NCBI GenBank assembly: GCA_900472575.1
Contig: UCIV01000014.1
Location: 1-64,000 of the forward strand
DNA length: 64,000 nt
DNA from: Hyphomicrobiales bacterium
GTDB lineage: Bacteria > Pseudomonadota > Alphaproteobacteria > Rhizobiales > Rhizobiaceae
Direction of reading: 5' to 3'
The translations under genes and the position numbers were made by a program. Position 1 is the first letter of the stretch; the number at the start of each line of letters is the position of its first letter. Below the pieces are notes generated by a model, which had not been told where the DNA came from, did not search any database, and worked only from the letters and a program-made list of their open reading frames with translations. Positions 26,101 to 34,788 of this stretch are shown piece after piece.

Positions 26101-29100
26101 TCGCCCCGGCACAGACCGATGGCGGCGATCTGACCGTCATTCTCGAAGATCGCGGTGAAAACCTGTCACCACCAGCAACGGTGACCACTCCCGACCTCGT
26201 TGCTCCGGAGGCACCGACCGGTGTGACAGTCAGCGGCGATGGCAGCCAGCTTTCCGGTCAGGGTGAAACGGGAGCGACAGTAACCGTGAGAGATGCCAAT
26301 GGAATTATCATCGGCACAGGCGCGGCGGGCAGCGATGGCAGCTTCACCATCGACCTAACCCCCACCCAGGACAATGGCGGTCTGGTAACGGTTGTGCAGC
26401 AGGATGCTGCCGGCAATACGTCGCCGATAGTGACGGCAACCTCGCCGGATACGACCGGACCGGATCCCGCCTCGGACCTCGACGTCAATGCCGCCGGTAC
26501 AGTCATAACCGGCCGCGGAGAACCGGGCGCTACCGTTACCATCACCAACGAGGCCGGAGATCCGGTTGGAACAGGCACGGTCGGGCCGAATGGCACGTTC
26601 AGTATCGGGCTGACCCCGCCGCAGACGGATGGCGGCAATCTTGAGGTCATATTGACGGATGCTCAGGGCAACACGTCCGACCCGAGCCTTGCACCATCAC
26701 CCGATCTCGTTGGCCCCGATGCGCCGACCGGCATTACTGTCGGCAATGGCGGCACGACACTGACGGGCCAGGGCGAAGCCGGCGCCACCGTCACAGTTAC
26801 CAATGAAGCCGGAGATGTGGTCGGTACGGGCATAGTCGGGCCAACAGGCGCGATAAGCATCCCACTCAATCCTGCACAATCGGATGGCGGGGACCTGACT
26901 GTGGTCCTGACCGACGGCGACGGAAATGCATCGGATCCCGTCACCGTGACCGCACCGGACATCACCGAACCAGACCAGCCCGGAAATCTCGCCGTGAATG
27001 GCGCAGGTACGGTCCTGACCGGTTCAGGTGAAATCGGCACGACGGTAACGGTAACCAACGCAGCCGGCGATACGGTCGGCACCGGCACGATCGGTCCTGA
27101 TGGAACGTTCACGATCGGTCTCAGCCCCGCCCAGATCGATGGCGGAGACCTGACCGTGGTCCTGACTGACGGAAGCGGTAACATCTCCGATCCGGGTACC
27201 GTCCCGACCACCGATGCGACGCCGCCTGCGGCACCGAGCGGCCTCAACGTCGAGGCAGGCGGTACGGTCCTGAACGGCACCGGCGAACCCGGCGCCACCG
27301 TGATCGTCACCAATGCCGCCGGCCAGCAGGTCGGCTCGGCAGAGGTCGGCACGGACGGTTCCTTCAGCGTGCCCCTCAGCCCGGCGCAGATCGACGGCGG
27401 CAATCTGCAGGTCGTCCTGACCGATGATGAAGGCAATTCATCGGCCCCGGGCGTCATCGCCTCCGTCGATGAGACACCACCCGCCTTGCCGACCAATCTC
27501 AGCGTCAGCGCGGACGGAACACAGATCACCGGCCGCGGCGAGGTCGGATCGACAGTGACGGTGACCAACGGAACGAATGAGTGGACTGGTACGGTCGGTG
27601 CCAACGGCACCTTCTCCATTCCGCTTTCACCGGCGCAGAATGACGGTTCCGGACTTGAGGTCACGCTGACGGATGGTTTCAACAACGAGACCGATCCCGT
27701 CCCCGTCGCCACACCGGACCTGACGCCCCCCGGCGCCCCGACCGGACTGGAGGCAAGCCCCGACAGAACCGAGCTTTTCGGCGAGGGTGAGCCCGGCGCC
27801 ATAGTCAGGGTGACCGATGCAGAAGGCATTGTCGTCGGGAGCGGCGTTGTGGGGAGCGGTGGTACGTTCCTGATCGACCTCGACCCACCCCAGACCGACG
27901 CGGGCGAATTGAACGTCACCTTGACCGACGATGCCGGAAACACATCGCCCACGACGACCCTGCCGATCACCGACATTCAGCCTCCTGCGCCCGCGACCGA
28001 ACTGGTTGTCAGCGACAACGGACTGACCTTGACGGGTGTTGGCGAGCCGAACACCGAAGTGACCGTCCGGAATGCCGGCGGCACAATCATCGGCACCGGC
28101 ACAGTCGATCCGGACGGAACATTCAGCGTTCCGCTTGCACCTGCTCAGATCAATGGTGAAGCCCTGCAGGTGGTTCTTGAAGATACCGCCGGCAACATAT
28201 CGGATCCCGCAGCCGTACAGGCCCCCGATCCCGATGCACCACCCGCGCCGACCGGACTGGCTGTCGATGCTCTCGGAGAGACCCTTACGGGTTCCGGCCT
28301 AACTGGTACGACTGTCACGGTCCGCAACGCTGCAGGCGAGATCGTCGGCACGGGTACGGTCGTCGGCGGTACATTCAGTGTCGACCTCGACCCACCCCAG
28401 ACAGATGGCGGCAATCTGCAGGTCACCTTGACCGGCACCGGAGGCATCTCTCAACCGGGGACCGTCCTCACGCCTGATCTCGATGCGCCGGAGACCCCGA
28501 CCAATCTCAACGTCAACGCCACCGGCACGATCGTCAGCGGCAAGGGCGAGCCGGGTGCAGCGGTAACCATCAGAGATGCGGATGATAACATTGTCGGAAC
28601 CGGCACTGTCGGTACCAACGGCAATTTCTCCGTCACCCTGACCTCACCGCAGACCGACGGTGGATCACTCGGCGTCGTCCTGACCGACACTGCCGGCAAT
28701 GACTCCGATCCGGGCACGGCCACAACGCCGGACCTCACACCGCCCGACGCACCGACCAATCTGGTCGTCACTCCAAACGGTGCCCAACTCACGGGTAATG
28801 GTGAAGTGGGTGCGGCCGTCACCGTGACAACGGCAGAAGGCGTTGTCGTCGGCACCGGCACCGTTGGCGCAGGCGGCACGTTCACGATTACGCTCAACCC
28901 GCCCCAGGCGGACGGTGCCGAACTGGATGTCGTTCTGAGGGATGCCGCCGGCAATGTCTCTGTCCCCGGAACCGCTTCGACGACGGACACGACAGCGCCG
29001 GATGCTCCAACCAACCTTGTTCTCGACGATGATGGCATCGTGCTGACGGGTGAAGGCGAACCCGGCGCGGATATCTCGGTCACCAATGCCGCGGGTACTG

Positions 29101-31280
29101 TCGTCGGCACGGGAACAGTCGATCCGGACGGCACTTTCAGCATTACGCTCAACCCGGCTCAGGCCGATGGTGGTGACCTGAACGTCACCCTGACCGACGA
29201 TGCCGGCAACGAGTCCGATCCGGGCACCGTCGCTTCGCCGGACCTGACTGGACCCGAACCACCGACCAGCCTCGTCGTCAACAGTTCGGGCACGCTGATC
29301 GGCGGTGGCGGTGAACCGGGCTCCACGGTCACCGTCACCAATGCCGCAGGCCAGGTCGTCGGCACCGGCACGGTCGCACCGGACGGCACGTTCAGCATCG
29401 GCCTTTCGCCCTCGCAGGTGAATGGCGGTGAACTTGATGTCGTATTGACGGATAGCGCCGGAAACCCGTCCGATGTGGCCTCGGTCAATTCTCCCGACCT
29501 GCTTGCGCCGGCTGCTCCGACCAATGTCGATGTCAACGGCACCGGCACCATTCTGACCGGCAATGGCGAAGCCGGGGCAGCGGTTCGGGTTACCAATGCC
29601 GATGGTATCGTCGTCGGGACCGGAACCGTGCTCCCGGGCGGTACATTCAGCATAACGCTTAACCCGACACAGGCCGATGGCCGGGACCTGACCGTCGTTC
29701 TGACTGACACGGCCGGAAACGTGTCACCGTCGGTCGTCACCGACACACCAGACCTGCTCCCCCCTGACCCGCCGGAAGATCTGGCTGTCAGCCCGGCCGG
29801 CAACGAGTTGACCGGCACCGGCGAACCGGGCGCCACCATCACGGTTACCAACACCGGCGGTGCGGTTATCGGCACAGGAACGGTCGCCGCCAACGGCACG
29901 TTCAGCGTCGGCCTCTCGCCCGCGCAGGTAAACGGCCAGGAACTCGAGGTCGTGCAACGGGATACGGCAGGCAATCTCTCCGGTTCGGCCACGACCACAG
30001 CCCCCGGCGTGGATTTCGCACTGACCAACGCGGCCGACACCGCCATTCTCGACCAGACGATCACCCGCCAGAACGAAGCAGCGCCATCCACGGCCAGTTC
30101 CACTGTCACGGCGCTGCTTTCGCTTACCCTCACCAGCCTGCTGAACGTCAACCTGGGTTCGGCCACTAACCCGGTCGTCAACTTCAATCTCTCGGGCAGC
30201 ACAAATTCGGTGGATCTCGATCTGCGGATCGGCGGGCTCGTCAATGTCGGTGTGCTCAGCAACTATTCGGTGATCATCGAGCGCTGGAACGGTACCGCAT
30301 GGGTGCGGGGAGCCTATGGCACCGACGATGTCAATAATGGCATTCTGCAGCTGAACCTGCTTGGGGCGCCCACCGGCGAGATCACCCTGACCGACCTCGA
30401 TGCCGGTCAGTATCGCGCCACGCTCGTCCCCAATCCCGGCATCACGCTCGGCATTGGAACGCTCCGCGAAATCTCCGTCACCGCAACCGATCAGGTCGAG
30501 AATGTCCAGATTACCGTGGGAGAAAGGGCGGACGGTAACTTCATCGACGCCGCGGCCACTGGCAATACGGATGATCTTCGCATCGGTGAGGTCGAGTTCA
30601 ACGGCGTAACCCATGCTCTGGTCAACGGTACGGTGACGGTGGAAGGGGCGTTCGGCACCCTCGTGTTCAGCGCCGACGGCAGTTATATCTACACCCCTCA
30701 CACCAATGCCACGGCCGGCGGAACCGATAACTTCACCGTTGTCGTCGTCGATCCGGTGACCGGAAACGAACTGTCTTCCGATCTCACCATAGATGTCGAG
30801 GTTCAGGATAGCAGCGCCATCACCATGGCATCGGCATCTGCATCGGCATCGGATGACATGACGGGCTTCGCCCTTGCCGACGATGGCAGCGGCGGTGATG
30901 TGGCTGACAGCCCCGACACCAACGCCAGAATGGCGGCGGACGGCGACACCTCATCCGATAGCTCCGATGCGCAAGATACCGATCCGTCCACCGCCGATGA
31001 GCCGCAGCCGGTCGAAGCATCCCTGAATACGGATGATGGCCTGAGCCTGCTTGTTCAGGGCGGCGAGGAAGTCGATCTGAGTGCGCTCGACAGCCTGACC
31101 GGCAACACCTCGGTCTCAGTCGATACAGGCGACGGTTCGGGCGTCGACGTGTCGGCCAATGTCGATCTATCGAATACAGTCGATGCTGTTCTGGATCTGG
31201 TGGAGACCCCACCACTCGATCCGTTCGAACCGCTCAACCAGGACGATGATCTTGCGACACCAAGGCTGCCGGTGGTCTAG
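23109..31280 (+). CDS. Giant type I-secreted adhesin with 25 bacterial Ig-like repeats (BapA-like)
   Basis: This 2723-residue acidic surface protein has four parts. Residues 1 to about 150 match a BapA-prefix-like N-terminal domain (VRNGADIRIENFYTGDGAE) ending in a glycine/alanine hydrophobic stretch. Residues about 147-184 are an Asp-Ala/Asp-Ser linker. Residues 185 to about 2298 are 25 tandem Ig-like repeats of about 85 residues, each with PTNLxVN, LTGRGEPGATVTVTNAAG and VVLTDAAGN-like blocks. The last 425 residues hold a different beta-rich region, a VCBS/cadherin-like block (GTLVFSADGSYIYTP) and an acidic tail. I see no RTX GGxGxDxxx nonapeptides. The next genes encode its ABC exporter and adaptor, so it should be secreted by type I and act in surface attachment or biofilm. 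Confidence 0.93.
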   Translation: MVAVILDKASGQTTTVNENNIVLSKPSTVKLSLSPDQITATTRSGNDLIIDVRNGADIRIENFYTGDGAERSELVLEDSAGNVWQGEYTDELANFEFVEGAPIDQLAGAAAGTGGGGASVLGLAAALGLGAAAIGVGASSGGGNSDDSDSDADADADADADADADADADADADADSDSDADTEAPEPPTNLSVNDAGTTLTGRGEPGAEVTVTNAAGVVVGTGIVGANGSFSITLDPAQIDGGELSVVLEDASGNVSDPGTALSPDLIAPDAPTNLAIGDGGAVLTGRGEPGATVTVRDANGVTVGTGTVGANGTFTIGLDPAQDNGGELEVVLKDAAGNASEPGTVDVDDIQAPPPPTNLGVNDDGTVLSGRGEPGATVTVTNAAGEDVGTGTVAADGTFAIDLDPAQFDGGELEVVLTDGAGNASTPGTVLAPDPDAPPAPTDLDVNASGTVLTGDGQAGAQIRVTNAAGQVVGTAIVANDGTFSVTLAPAQIDGGELRVIQSDANGTSQPSLTSAPDLIDPAAPTNLDVNDAGTTLTGRGEPGTTVTVTNAAGDEIGTGTVRPNGTFTVTLAPAQTDGGTLEVTLTDTAGNTSLPGTTDAPDLAGPSAPSNLSINDDGTVLTGRGEPGAKITVTDADGVVVGTVTVGATGNFSIPLNPAQTDGRDLQVVAEDTSGNDSAPAIIASPDLVAPDAPTSLDVNDAGTILTGRGEPGATVTVRDASGVIVGTGTVAGNGSFTINLDPTQNNGGELKVVQQDAAGNVSDPATVTLEDDQSPASPANLAVSDSGMVLTGRGEPGTKVTVTNAAGDVIGEDTVDPDGTFSVDLDPAQLDGGELDVVLTDAAGNASAPGTVLAPDPDAPPAPTDVDINGTGTILTGEGQPGATVRVTNAAGTTIGTGTVQGDGSFSITLTPAQIDGSEVRVTQTDANGTSQPALTLSPDLIDPAAATNLAVNDAGTTLTGRGEPGTTVTVTNVAGQQVGTGTVNGNGTFTITLAPAQTDGGDLTVILEDRGENLSPPATVTTPDLVAPEAPTGVTVSGDGSQLSGQGETGATVTVRDANGIIIGTGAAGSDGSFTIDLTPTQDNGGLVTVVQQDAAGNTSPIVTATSPDTTGPDPASDLDVNAAGTVITGRGEPGATVTITNEAGDPVGTGTVGPNGTFSIGLTPPQTDGGNLEVILTDAQGNTSDPSLAPSPDLVGPDAPTGITVGNGGTTLTGQGEAGATVTVTNEAGDVVGTGIVGPTGAISIPLNPAQSDGGDLTVVLTDGDGNASDPVTVTAPDITEPDQPGNLAVNGAGTVLTGSGEIGTTVTVTNAAGDTVGTGTIGPDGTFTIGLSPAQIDGGDLTVVLTDGSGNISDPGTVPTTDATPPAAPSGLNVEAGGTVLNGTGEPGATVIVTNAAGQQVGSAEVGTDGSFSVPLSPAQIDGGNLQVVLTDDEGNSSAPGVIASVDETPPALPTNLSVSADGTQITGRGEVGSTVTVTNGTNEWTGTVGANGTFSIPLSPAQNDGSGLEVTLTDGFNNETDPVPVATPDLTPPGAPTGLEASPDRTELFGEGEPGAIVRVTDAEGIVVGSGVVGSGGTFLIDLDPPQTDAGELNVTLTDDAGNTSPTTTLPITDIQPPAPATELVVSDNGLTLTGVGEPNTEVTVRNAGGTIIGTGTVDPDGTFSVPLAPAQINGEALQVVLEDTAGNISDPAAVQAPDPDAPPAPTGLAVDALGETLTGSGLTGTTVTVRNAAGEIVGTGTVVGGTFSVDLDPPQTDGGNLQVTLTGTGGISQPGTVLTPDLDAPETPTNLNVNATGTIVSGKGEPGAAVTIRDADDNIVGTGTVGTNGNFSVTLTSPQTDGGSLGVVLTDTAGNDSDPGTATTPDLTPPDAPTNLVVTPNGAQLTGNGEVGAAVTVTTAEGVVVGTGTVGAGGTFTITLNPPQADGAELDVVLRDAAGNVSVPGTASTTDTTAPDAPTNLVLDDDGIVLTGEGEPGADISVTNAAGTVVGTGTVDPDGTFSITLNPAQADGGDLNVTLTDDAGNESDPGTVASPDLTGPEPPTSLVVNSSGTLIGGGGEPGSTVTVTNAAGQVVGTGTVAPDGTFSIGLSPSQVNGGELDVVLTDSAGNPSDVASVNSPDLLAPAAPTNVDVNGTGTILTGNGEAGAAVRVTNADGIVVGTGTVLPGGTFSITLNPTQADGRDLTVVLTDTAGNVSPSVVTDTPDLLPPDPPEDLAVSPAGNELTGTGEPGATITVTNTGGAVIGTGTVAANGTFSVGLSPAQVNGQELEVVQRDTAGNLSGSATTTAPGVDFALTNAADTAILDQTITRQNEAAPSTASSTVTALLSLTLTSLLNVNLGSATNPVVNFNLSGSTNSVDLDLRIGGLVNVGVLSNYSVIIERWNGTAWVRGAYGTDDVNNGILQLNLLGAPTGEITLTDLDAGQYRATLVPNPGITLGIGTLREISVTATDQVENVQITVGERADGNFIDAAATGNTDDLRIGEVEFNGVTHALVNGTVTVEGAFGTLVFSADGSYIYTPHTNATAGGTDNFTVVVVDPVTGNELSSDLTIDVEVQDSSAITMASASASASDDMTGFALADDGSGGDVADSPDTNARMAADGDTSSDSSDAQDTDPSTADEPQPVEASLNTDDGLSLLVQGGEEVDLSALDSLTGNTSVSVDTGDGSGVDVSANVDLSNTVDAVLDLVETPPLDPFEPLNQDDDLATPRLPVV
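23548..23657 (+). repeat. Asp-Ala/Asp-Ser dipeptide low-complexity linker
   Basis: About 18 consecutive Asp-Ala or Asp-Ser dipeptides are encoded with varied synonymous codons (GAT/GAC, GCA/GCC/GCG/GCT). The codon variation argues that the peptide property (acidic, extended spacer) is selected rather than recent slippage. It lies between the N-terminal retention-like domain and the first Ig repeat. Confidence 0.85.
23661..30002 (+). repeat. 25 tandem Ig-like domain repeats, about 254 bp each
   Basis: I counted 25 copies by their P-x-x-P-x-x-L/V start and DG-T-F-S-I core. The linker between copies is usually SPDLxAP or APDPDAP. Nucleotide identity between copies varies, which suggests old duplication with divergence rather than recent expansion. 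Some copies form higher-order pairs: the block from PAPTDLDVN (copy 4) resembles PAPTDVDIN (copy 9), each followed by an AAPTN/AAATN copy. Confidence 0.85.
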
Positions 31281-31298
31281 CGCGGAGGAGATGAGCTG

Positions 31299-33560
31299 AT
31301 GGATGCCAGACAGGCTCCTTCCGAAAGGATGCAGGCAACGACAGGGGAAAGGGCAGCTGCCCTTCCCCCACCTAACCCCGAAACGAATGATCAGAAAAAG
31401 ACCGAGGCAAATGCAGCCTCGCTGAGCCATGCAAAGGACTGGATCGAAATCATGGGGCTGCTGGCGCAGCACTATGGCATCGCCCATTCCAAATTTGCCA
31501 CGAACTACATTTCAATCATGCAGGAGGCAGCGCCCCCCGTTCATCGGATAGGCAAGCTGGCACGGCGTTTCGGTCTTGATGCAAAGCCGGTCGAGCCGCT
31601 GGCCAAAGGCATTACGGCTCGCCGCCTGCCAATGCTGATCGAACTCAGCTACGGCGATATCGGGCTGATAACCGAGATCAACCGGGACGAGGTGAAGATC
31701 ACCTTTGCCGGCGATAACGGTCACTGGACCTGGATCCCGCTTTCCGAGATCGATGGCCACATCACCCATCTTCTGATCGCCCGCGATGCGCGGAACCGAC
31801 CCGACGAGCGCATTGATGCCTATATCGCGCCCGACACGCATGGCTGGTTCCGCAAGCTCGCGCTCAGCGATCTTCGCCCCTACAGCTACGTTCTCCTGGC
31901 ATCCTTCGTCGCCAATGCCCTCTCGGTCGCAGGCGTCATTTTCTCGATGCAGGTCTATGACCGGGTCGTGCCCGCCAATTCCATGAGCACACTCGTCGTC
32001 CTGTTCATCGGTGTCGGCGTGGCAGTCGTCTTCGACTTCATCATGCGCAAGGTCAGGACGGCCATCATCGACATCGTCGGCAAGCGCGCGGATATCCGCA
32101 TTTCCGACGTCGTTTTCGGCCATGCGCTGCGGGTAAAAAACCAGAACCGGCCCAAGGCGACCGGCACCTTCATCGCCCAGTTACGGGAACTCGAACAGGT
32201 CCGCGAGATGCTGACCTCGACGACGGTCTCCGCCATCGCCGACCTGCCCTTCTTTCTCCTCTTCCTCGGTCTGTTCGCCTATATCGGCGGCTGGCTTGCC
32301 GTCATTCCGGCGGCAGCGCTGCTCATCATGGTTGCCCCCGGCCTTCTGGCGCAGGGCAAGCTGAAGCGGAACGCCAGCCTCGCGATGCGGGAATCGTCGC
32401 TGCGCAATGCCATGCTGGTCGAATCCATTCAGGGCATCGAGGATATCAAGGCGCTACAGGCCGAAAGCGTGTTCCAGCAGAAATGGAACACCTTCAATTC
32501 CGCAAGCGCCGATGCGCAGGTCAAACTGCGTTCCATCACCAGCACGCTGACGAGCTGGGGCCATGGTGTCCAGACCAGCGTCTTTGCCGTAATTGTCTTC
32601 TGCGGCGCGCCGATGGTCATGGCGGGCGACCTGAGCACCGGATCGCTTGTCGCCTGCTCCATTCTCGGTTCGCGCATGATGGCGCCGATGGCGCAGCTGA
32701 CCCAGGTTCTGGGGCGCCTGCAGCATGCCAAGATCGGCCTGTCGAGCCTGAATACGATCATGAAAATGCCGGTCGACCATCCGCCGGCGGAATCAAGGCT
32801 TTCGGTCGGTTCGCTGCTAGGCGAATATCGCTTCCGCGGCGCCGTCTATTATTACGGCGAACCGGCTGGCCGGCCGGCGCTGTCACTTGCGGATTTCTCG
32901 ACCGAGGCCGGTGACACGATCGCCCTTCTCGGCAAGAACGGCGCGGGAAAATCCACCCTGCTGCAGGCGCTTTCCGGCCAGCTGCAACCCCATACAGGCG
33001 AGGCGCTGATCGATACCTTGGCGATCGACCAGATCGACCCGTCCGACCTGCGCCGGGAAGTCGGCCTGATCACCCAGAATTCCCGCCTGTTCCATGGCTC
33101 GATCCGCGAAAACGTGCTGATGGGCGCCCAGAACGCCTCACAACAGGCGATGCTGGAGGCGCTGCAGATGACCGGCGCAGATGAGTTCATCCGCATGCTT
33201 CCGAAGGGCATCGATCACCTGATCGACGAAGGTGGGCGCGGTCTTTCCGGCGGCCAGCAGCAGGCCCTGCTTCTGTCGCGGCTGCTGATCCGCAACCCGT
33301 CTGTCGTGCTGCTCGACGAACCGACGGCATCCATGGATGAGGCTACCGAAAAGCTGTTCATCCAGCGTTTCTCCGCCTGGGCGAAAAACAAGACGGTGAT
33401 TATCGCCACCCACCGGATGCGTGTGCTGGATCTGGTCGAGCGCGTTGTCGCGCTAGACGGTGGCCGCATCGTGCTCGATGCCGATAAGGAAGAAGCCCTG
33501 CGGGTCCTCAAAGGCGAAAAGCCGGCCCAGCAGTTGCGCAGCGTCAAGGGAGCGAACTAG
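31299..33560 (+). CDS. Type I secretion ABC transporter with degenerate C39 domain
   Basis: This 753-residue inner-membrane exporter has three parts. Residues about 45-165 form a C39-peptidase-like domain without the catalytic cysteine, as in RTX exporters that bind but do not cleave substrate. A six-helix ABC membrane domain follows (about 190-480). The ATPase has Walker A GKNGAGKST at 545-553, signature LSGGQ at 649-653 and Walker B VVLLDE at 669-674, then an H-loop in IATHR. ATG 31299 has GGAGGAG upstream, 18 bases after the adhesin stop, and the adaptor gene follows two bases after its end. It should power export of the adhesin. Confidence 0.92.
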   Translation: MDARQAPSERMQATTGERAAALPPPNPETNDQKKTEANAASLSHAKDWIEIMGLLAQHYGIAHSKFATNYISIMQEAAPPVHRIGKLARRFGLDAKPVEPLAKGITARRLPMLIELSYGDIGLITEINRDEVKITFAGDNGHWTWIPLSEIDGHITHLLIARDARNRPDERIDAYIAPDTHGWFRKLALSDLRPYSYVLLASFVANALSVAGVIFSMQVYDRVVPANSMSTLVVLFIGVGVAVVFDFIMRKVRTAIIDIVGKRADIRISDVVFGHALRVKNQNRPKATGTFIAQLRELEQVREMLTSTTVSAIADLPFFLLFLGLFAYIGGWLAVIPAAALLIMVAPGLLAQGKLKRNASLAMRESSLRNAMLVESIQGIEDIKALQAESVFQQKWNTFNSASADAQVKLRSITSTLTSWGHGVQTSVFAVIVFCGAPMVMAGDLSTGSLVACSILGSRMMAPMAQLTQVLGRLQHAKIGLSSLNTIMKMPVDHPPAESRLSVGSLLGEYRFRGAVYYYGEPAGRPALSLADFSTEAGDTIALLGKNGAGKSTLLQALSGQLQPHTGEALIDTLAIDQIDPSDLRREVGLITQNSRLFHGSIRENVLMGAQNASQQAMLEALQMTGADEFIRMLPKGIDHLIDEGGRGLSGGQQQALLLSRLLIRNPSVVLLDEPTASMDEATEKLFIQRFSAWAKNKTVIIATHRMRVLDLVERVVALDGGRIVLDADKEEALRVLKGEKPAQQLRSVKGAN

Positions 33561-33562
33561 CC

Positions 33563-34759
33563 ATGGCCATGTCATTCCCCCGCCTCGTCGAAGAGAGCTG
33601 GCAATATGGCGGCGAGGACGAGGTACGGCTGTCCGGAGCAAAGACCGTCATCAAGGTCATGGCCCTCCTTATCGTCGTCGTTCTCATATGGGCGCACTTC
33701 GCCATTCTCGACGAGGTCTCGACCGGTGACGGCAAGGTCGTACCGATCAGCAAAGAACAGGTCATTCAGTCGCTGGAAGGCGGTATCGTCTCGAAACTGA
33801 TGGTTCAGGAAAACCAGGTCGTCGAACGCGGACAGCTGATTGCCCAGTTCGATCCGACCATCACCGAATCCGGCGTCGGAGAATCCGCTGCCACATACCG
33901 GGCTGCATTGGCGAGTTCGGCCAGGCTGACGGCGGAAGTCAACCAGACCCCCCTCACCTTTCCGGATGAACTTACCGGTTATCCCGAGCTGGTCACCTCG
34001 GAGACCAGGCTCTATGAAGCCCGCCAGCACAATCTCAAAGAGACGCTGCAATGGATCGATGAATCGCTGGCGCTCTCCCGTCAGGAACTCGCGGTCAATG
34101 AAGACCTGTCGAAGATCGGTGCAGCCAGCAGCGTCGAGATCATCCGCCTGAAACGCGAACGGGCGGAACTGGAGCTGAAAAAGGTCGAGACCAGCACCCA
34201 GTATGTCGTCGAAGCTCGCGAGCAACTGGCCAAGGCAAATGCCGAAGTCAACTCGCTCTTTTCCATCATCAAGGGCCGTTCGGACAGCCTCGCCCGCCTC
34301 ACTCTTCGCTCACCGGTGCGCGGCATCGTCAAGAATATCGAGGTCTCCACCATCGGCGGCGTCGTGCCCCCGAACGGCAAGCTGATGGATATCATCCCGC
34401 TTGGCGACCAGCTGATGATCGAGGCACGCATCCTGCCGCGCGACATCGCCTTCATCCATCCCGATCAACGCGCCACGGTGAAGATCACCGCCTATGACTA
34501 CGCCATCTATGGCGGACTCGACGGCAAGGTCGTCACCATCTCGCCCGACACGATCCAGGACGAAGTGGATCCTGAGGTCTATTATTACCGCGTCTTCGTG
34601 AAGACGGAAAAGGACGCGCTGGAAAATCATGCCGGGAAAATATTCCCTATCTCTCCGGGCATGGTCGCCACAGTCGACATCCATACCGGCCAGAAGAGCG
34701 TGATGGATTATCTGCTTAAGCCCTTCAACAAGGCCAAAGAGGCGATGCGCGAACGCTAG
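33563..34759 (+). CDS. HlyD-family periplasmic adaptor, type I secretion
   Basis: This 398-residue membrane-fusion protein links the ABC exporter to the TolC-like tunnel. A cytoplasmic N-terminus of about 30 residues precedes one membrane helix (around 31-50). The first lipoyl half is VIQSLEGGIVSKLMVQENQVV, cited as QSLEGGIVSKLMVQENQ, then a coiled-coil hairpin (about 110-250), the second lipoyl half (LTLRSPVRGIVKNIEV) and a beta-barrel domain ending with GMVATVDIHTGQKSVMDYLL. The order and length match HlyD/LapC. It lies two bases after the ABC gene and 29 bases before the next gene, so it is part of the operon. Confidence 0.92.
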   Translation: MAMSFPRLVEESWQYGGEDEVRLSGAKTVIKVMALLIVVVLIWAHFAILDEVSTGDGKVVPISKEQVIQSLEGGIVSKLMVQENQVVERGQLIAQFDPTITESGVGESAATYRAALASSARLTAEVNQTPLTFPDELTGYPELVTSETRLYEARQHNLKETLQWIDESLALSRQELAVNEDLSKIGAASSVEIIRLKRERAELELKKVETSTQYVVEAREQLAKANAEVNSLFSIIKGRSDSLARLTLRSPVRGIVKNIEVSTIGGVVPPNGKLMDIIPLGDQLMIEARILPRDIAFIHPDQRATVKITAYDYAIYGGLDGKVVTISPDTIQDEVDPEVYYYRVFVKTEKDALENHAGKIFPISPGMVATVDIHTGQKSVMDYLLKPFNKAKEAMRER

Positions 34760-34788
34760 GAAAACGGCGCTGGTGCAAGGAGGACTGC

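Noticed and set aside
23661-30002. Periodic repeats that might be mistaken for a CRISPR array
   Set aside because: The period is about 254 bp, the repeats code for Ig-like domains in one frame, and there are no short identical repeats with unique spacers or cas genes.
23254-30701. Very long open frames (up to 437 codons) on the minus strand across the adhesin gene
   Set aside because: They mirror the plus-strand repeats, have repeated Val/Pro/Ser composition typical of antisense frames, and lack starts with ribosome sites or family motifs.
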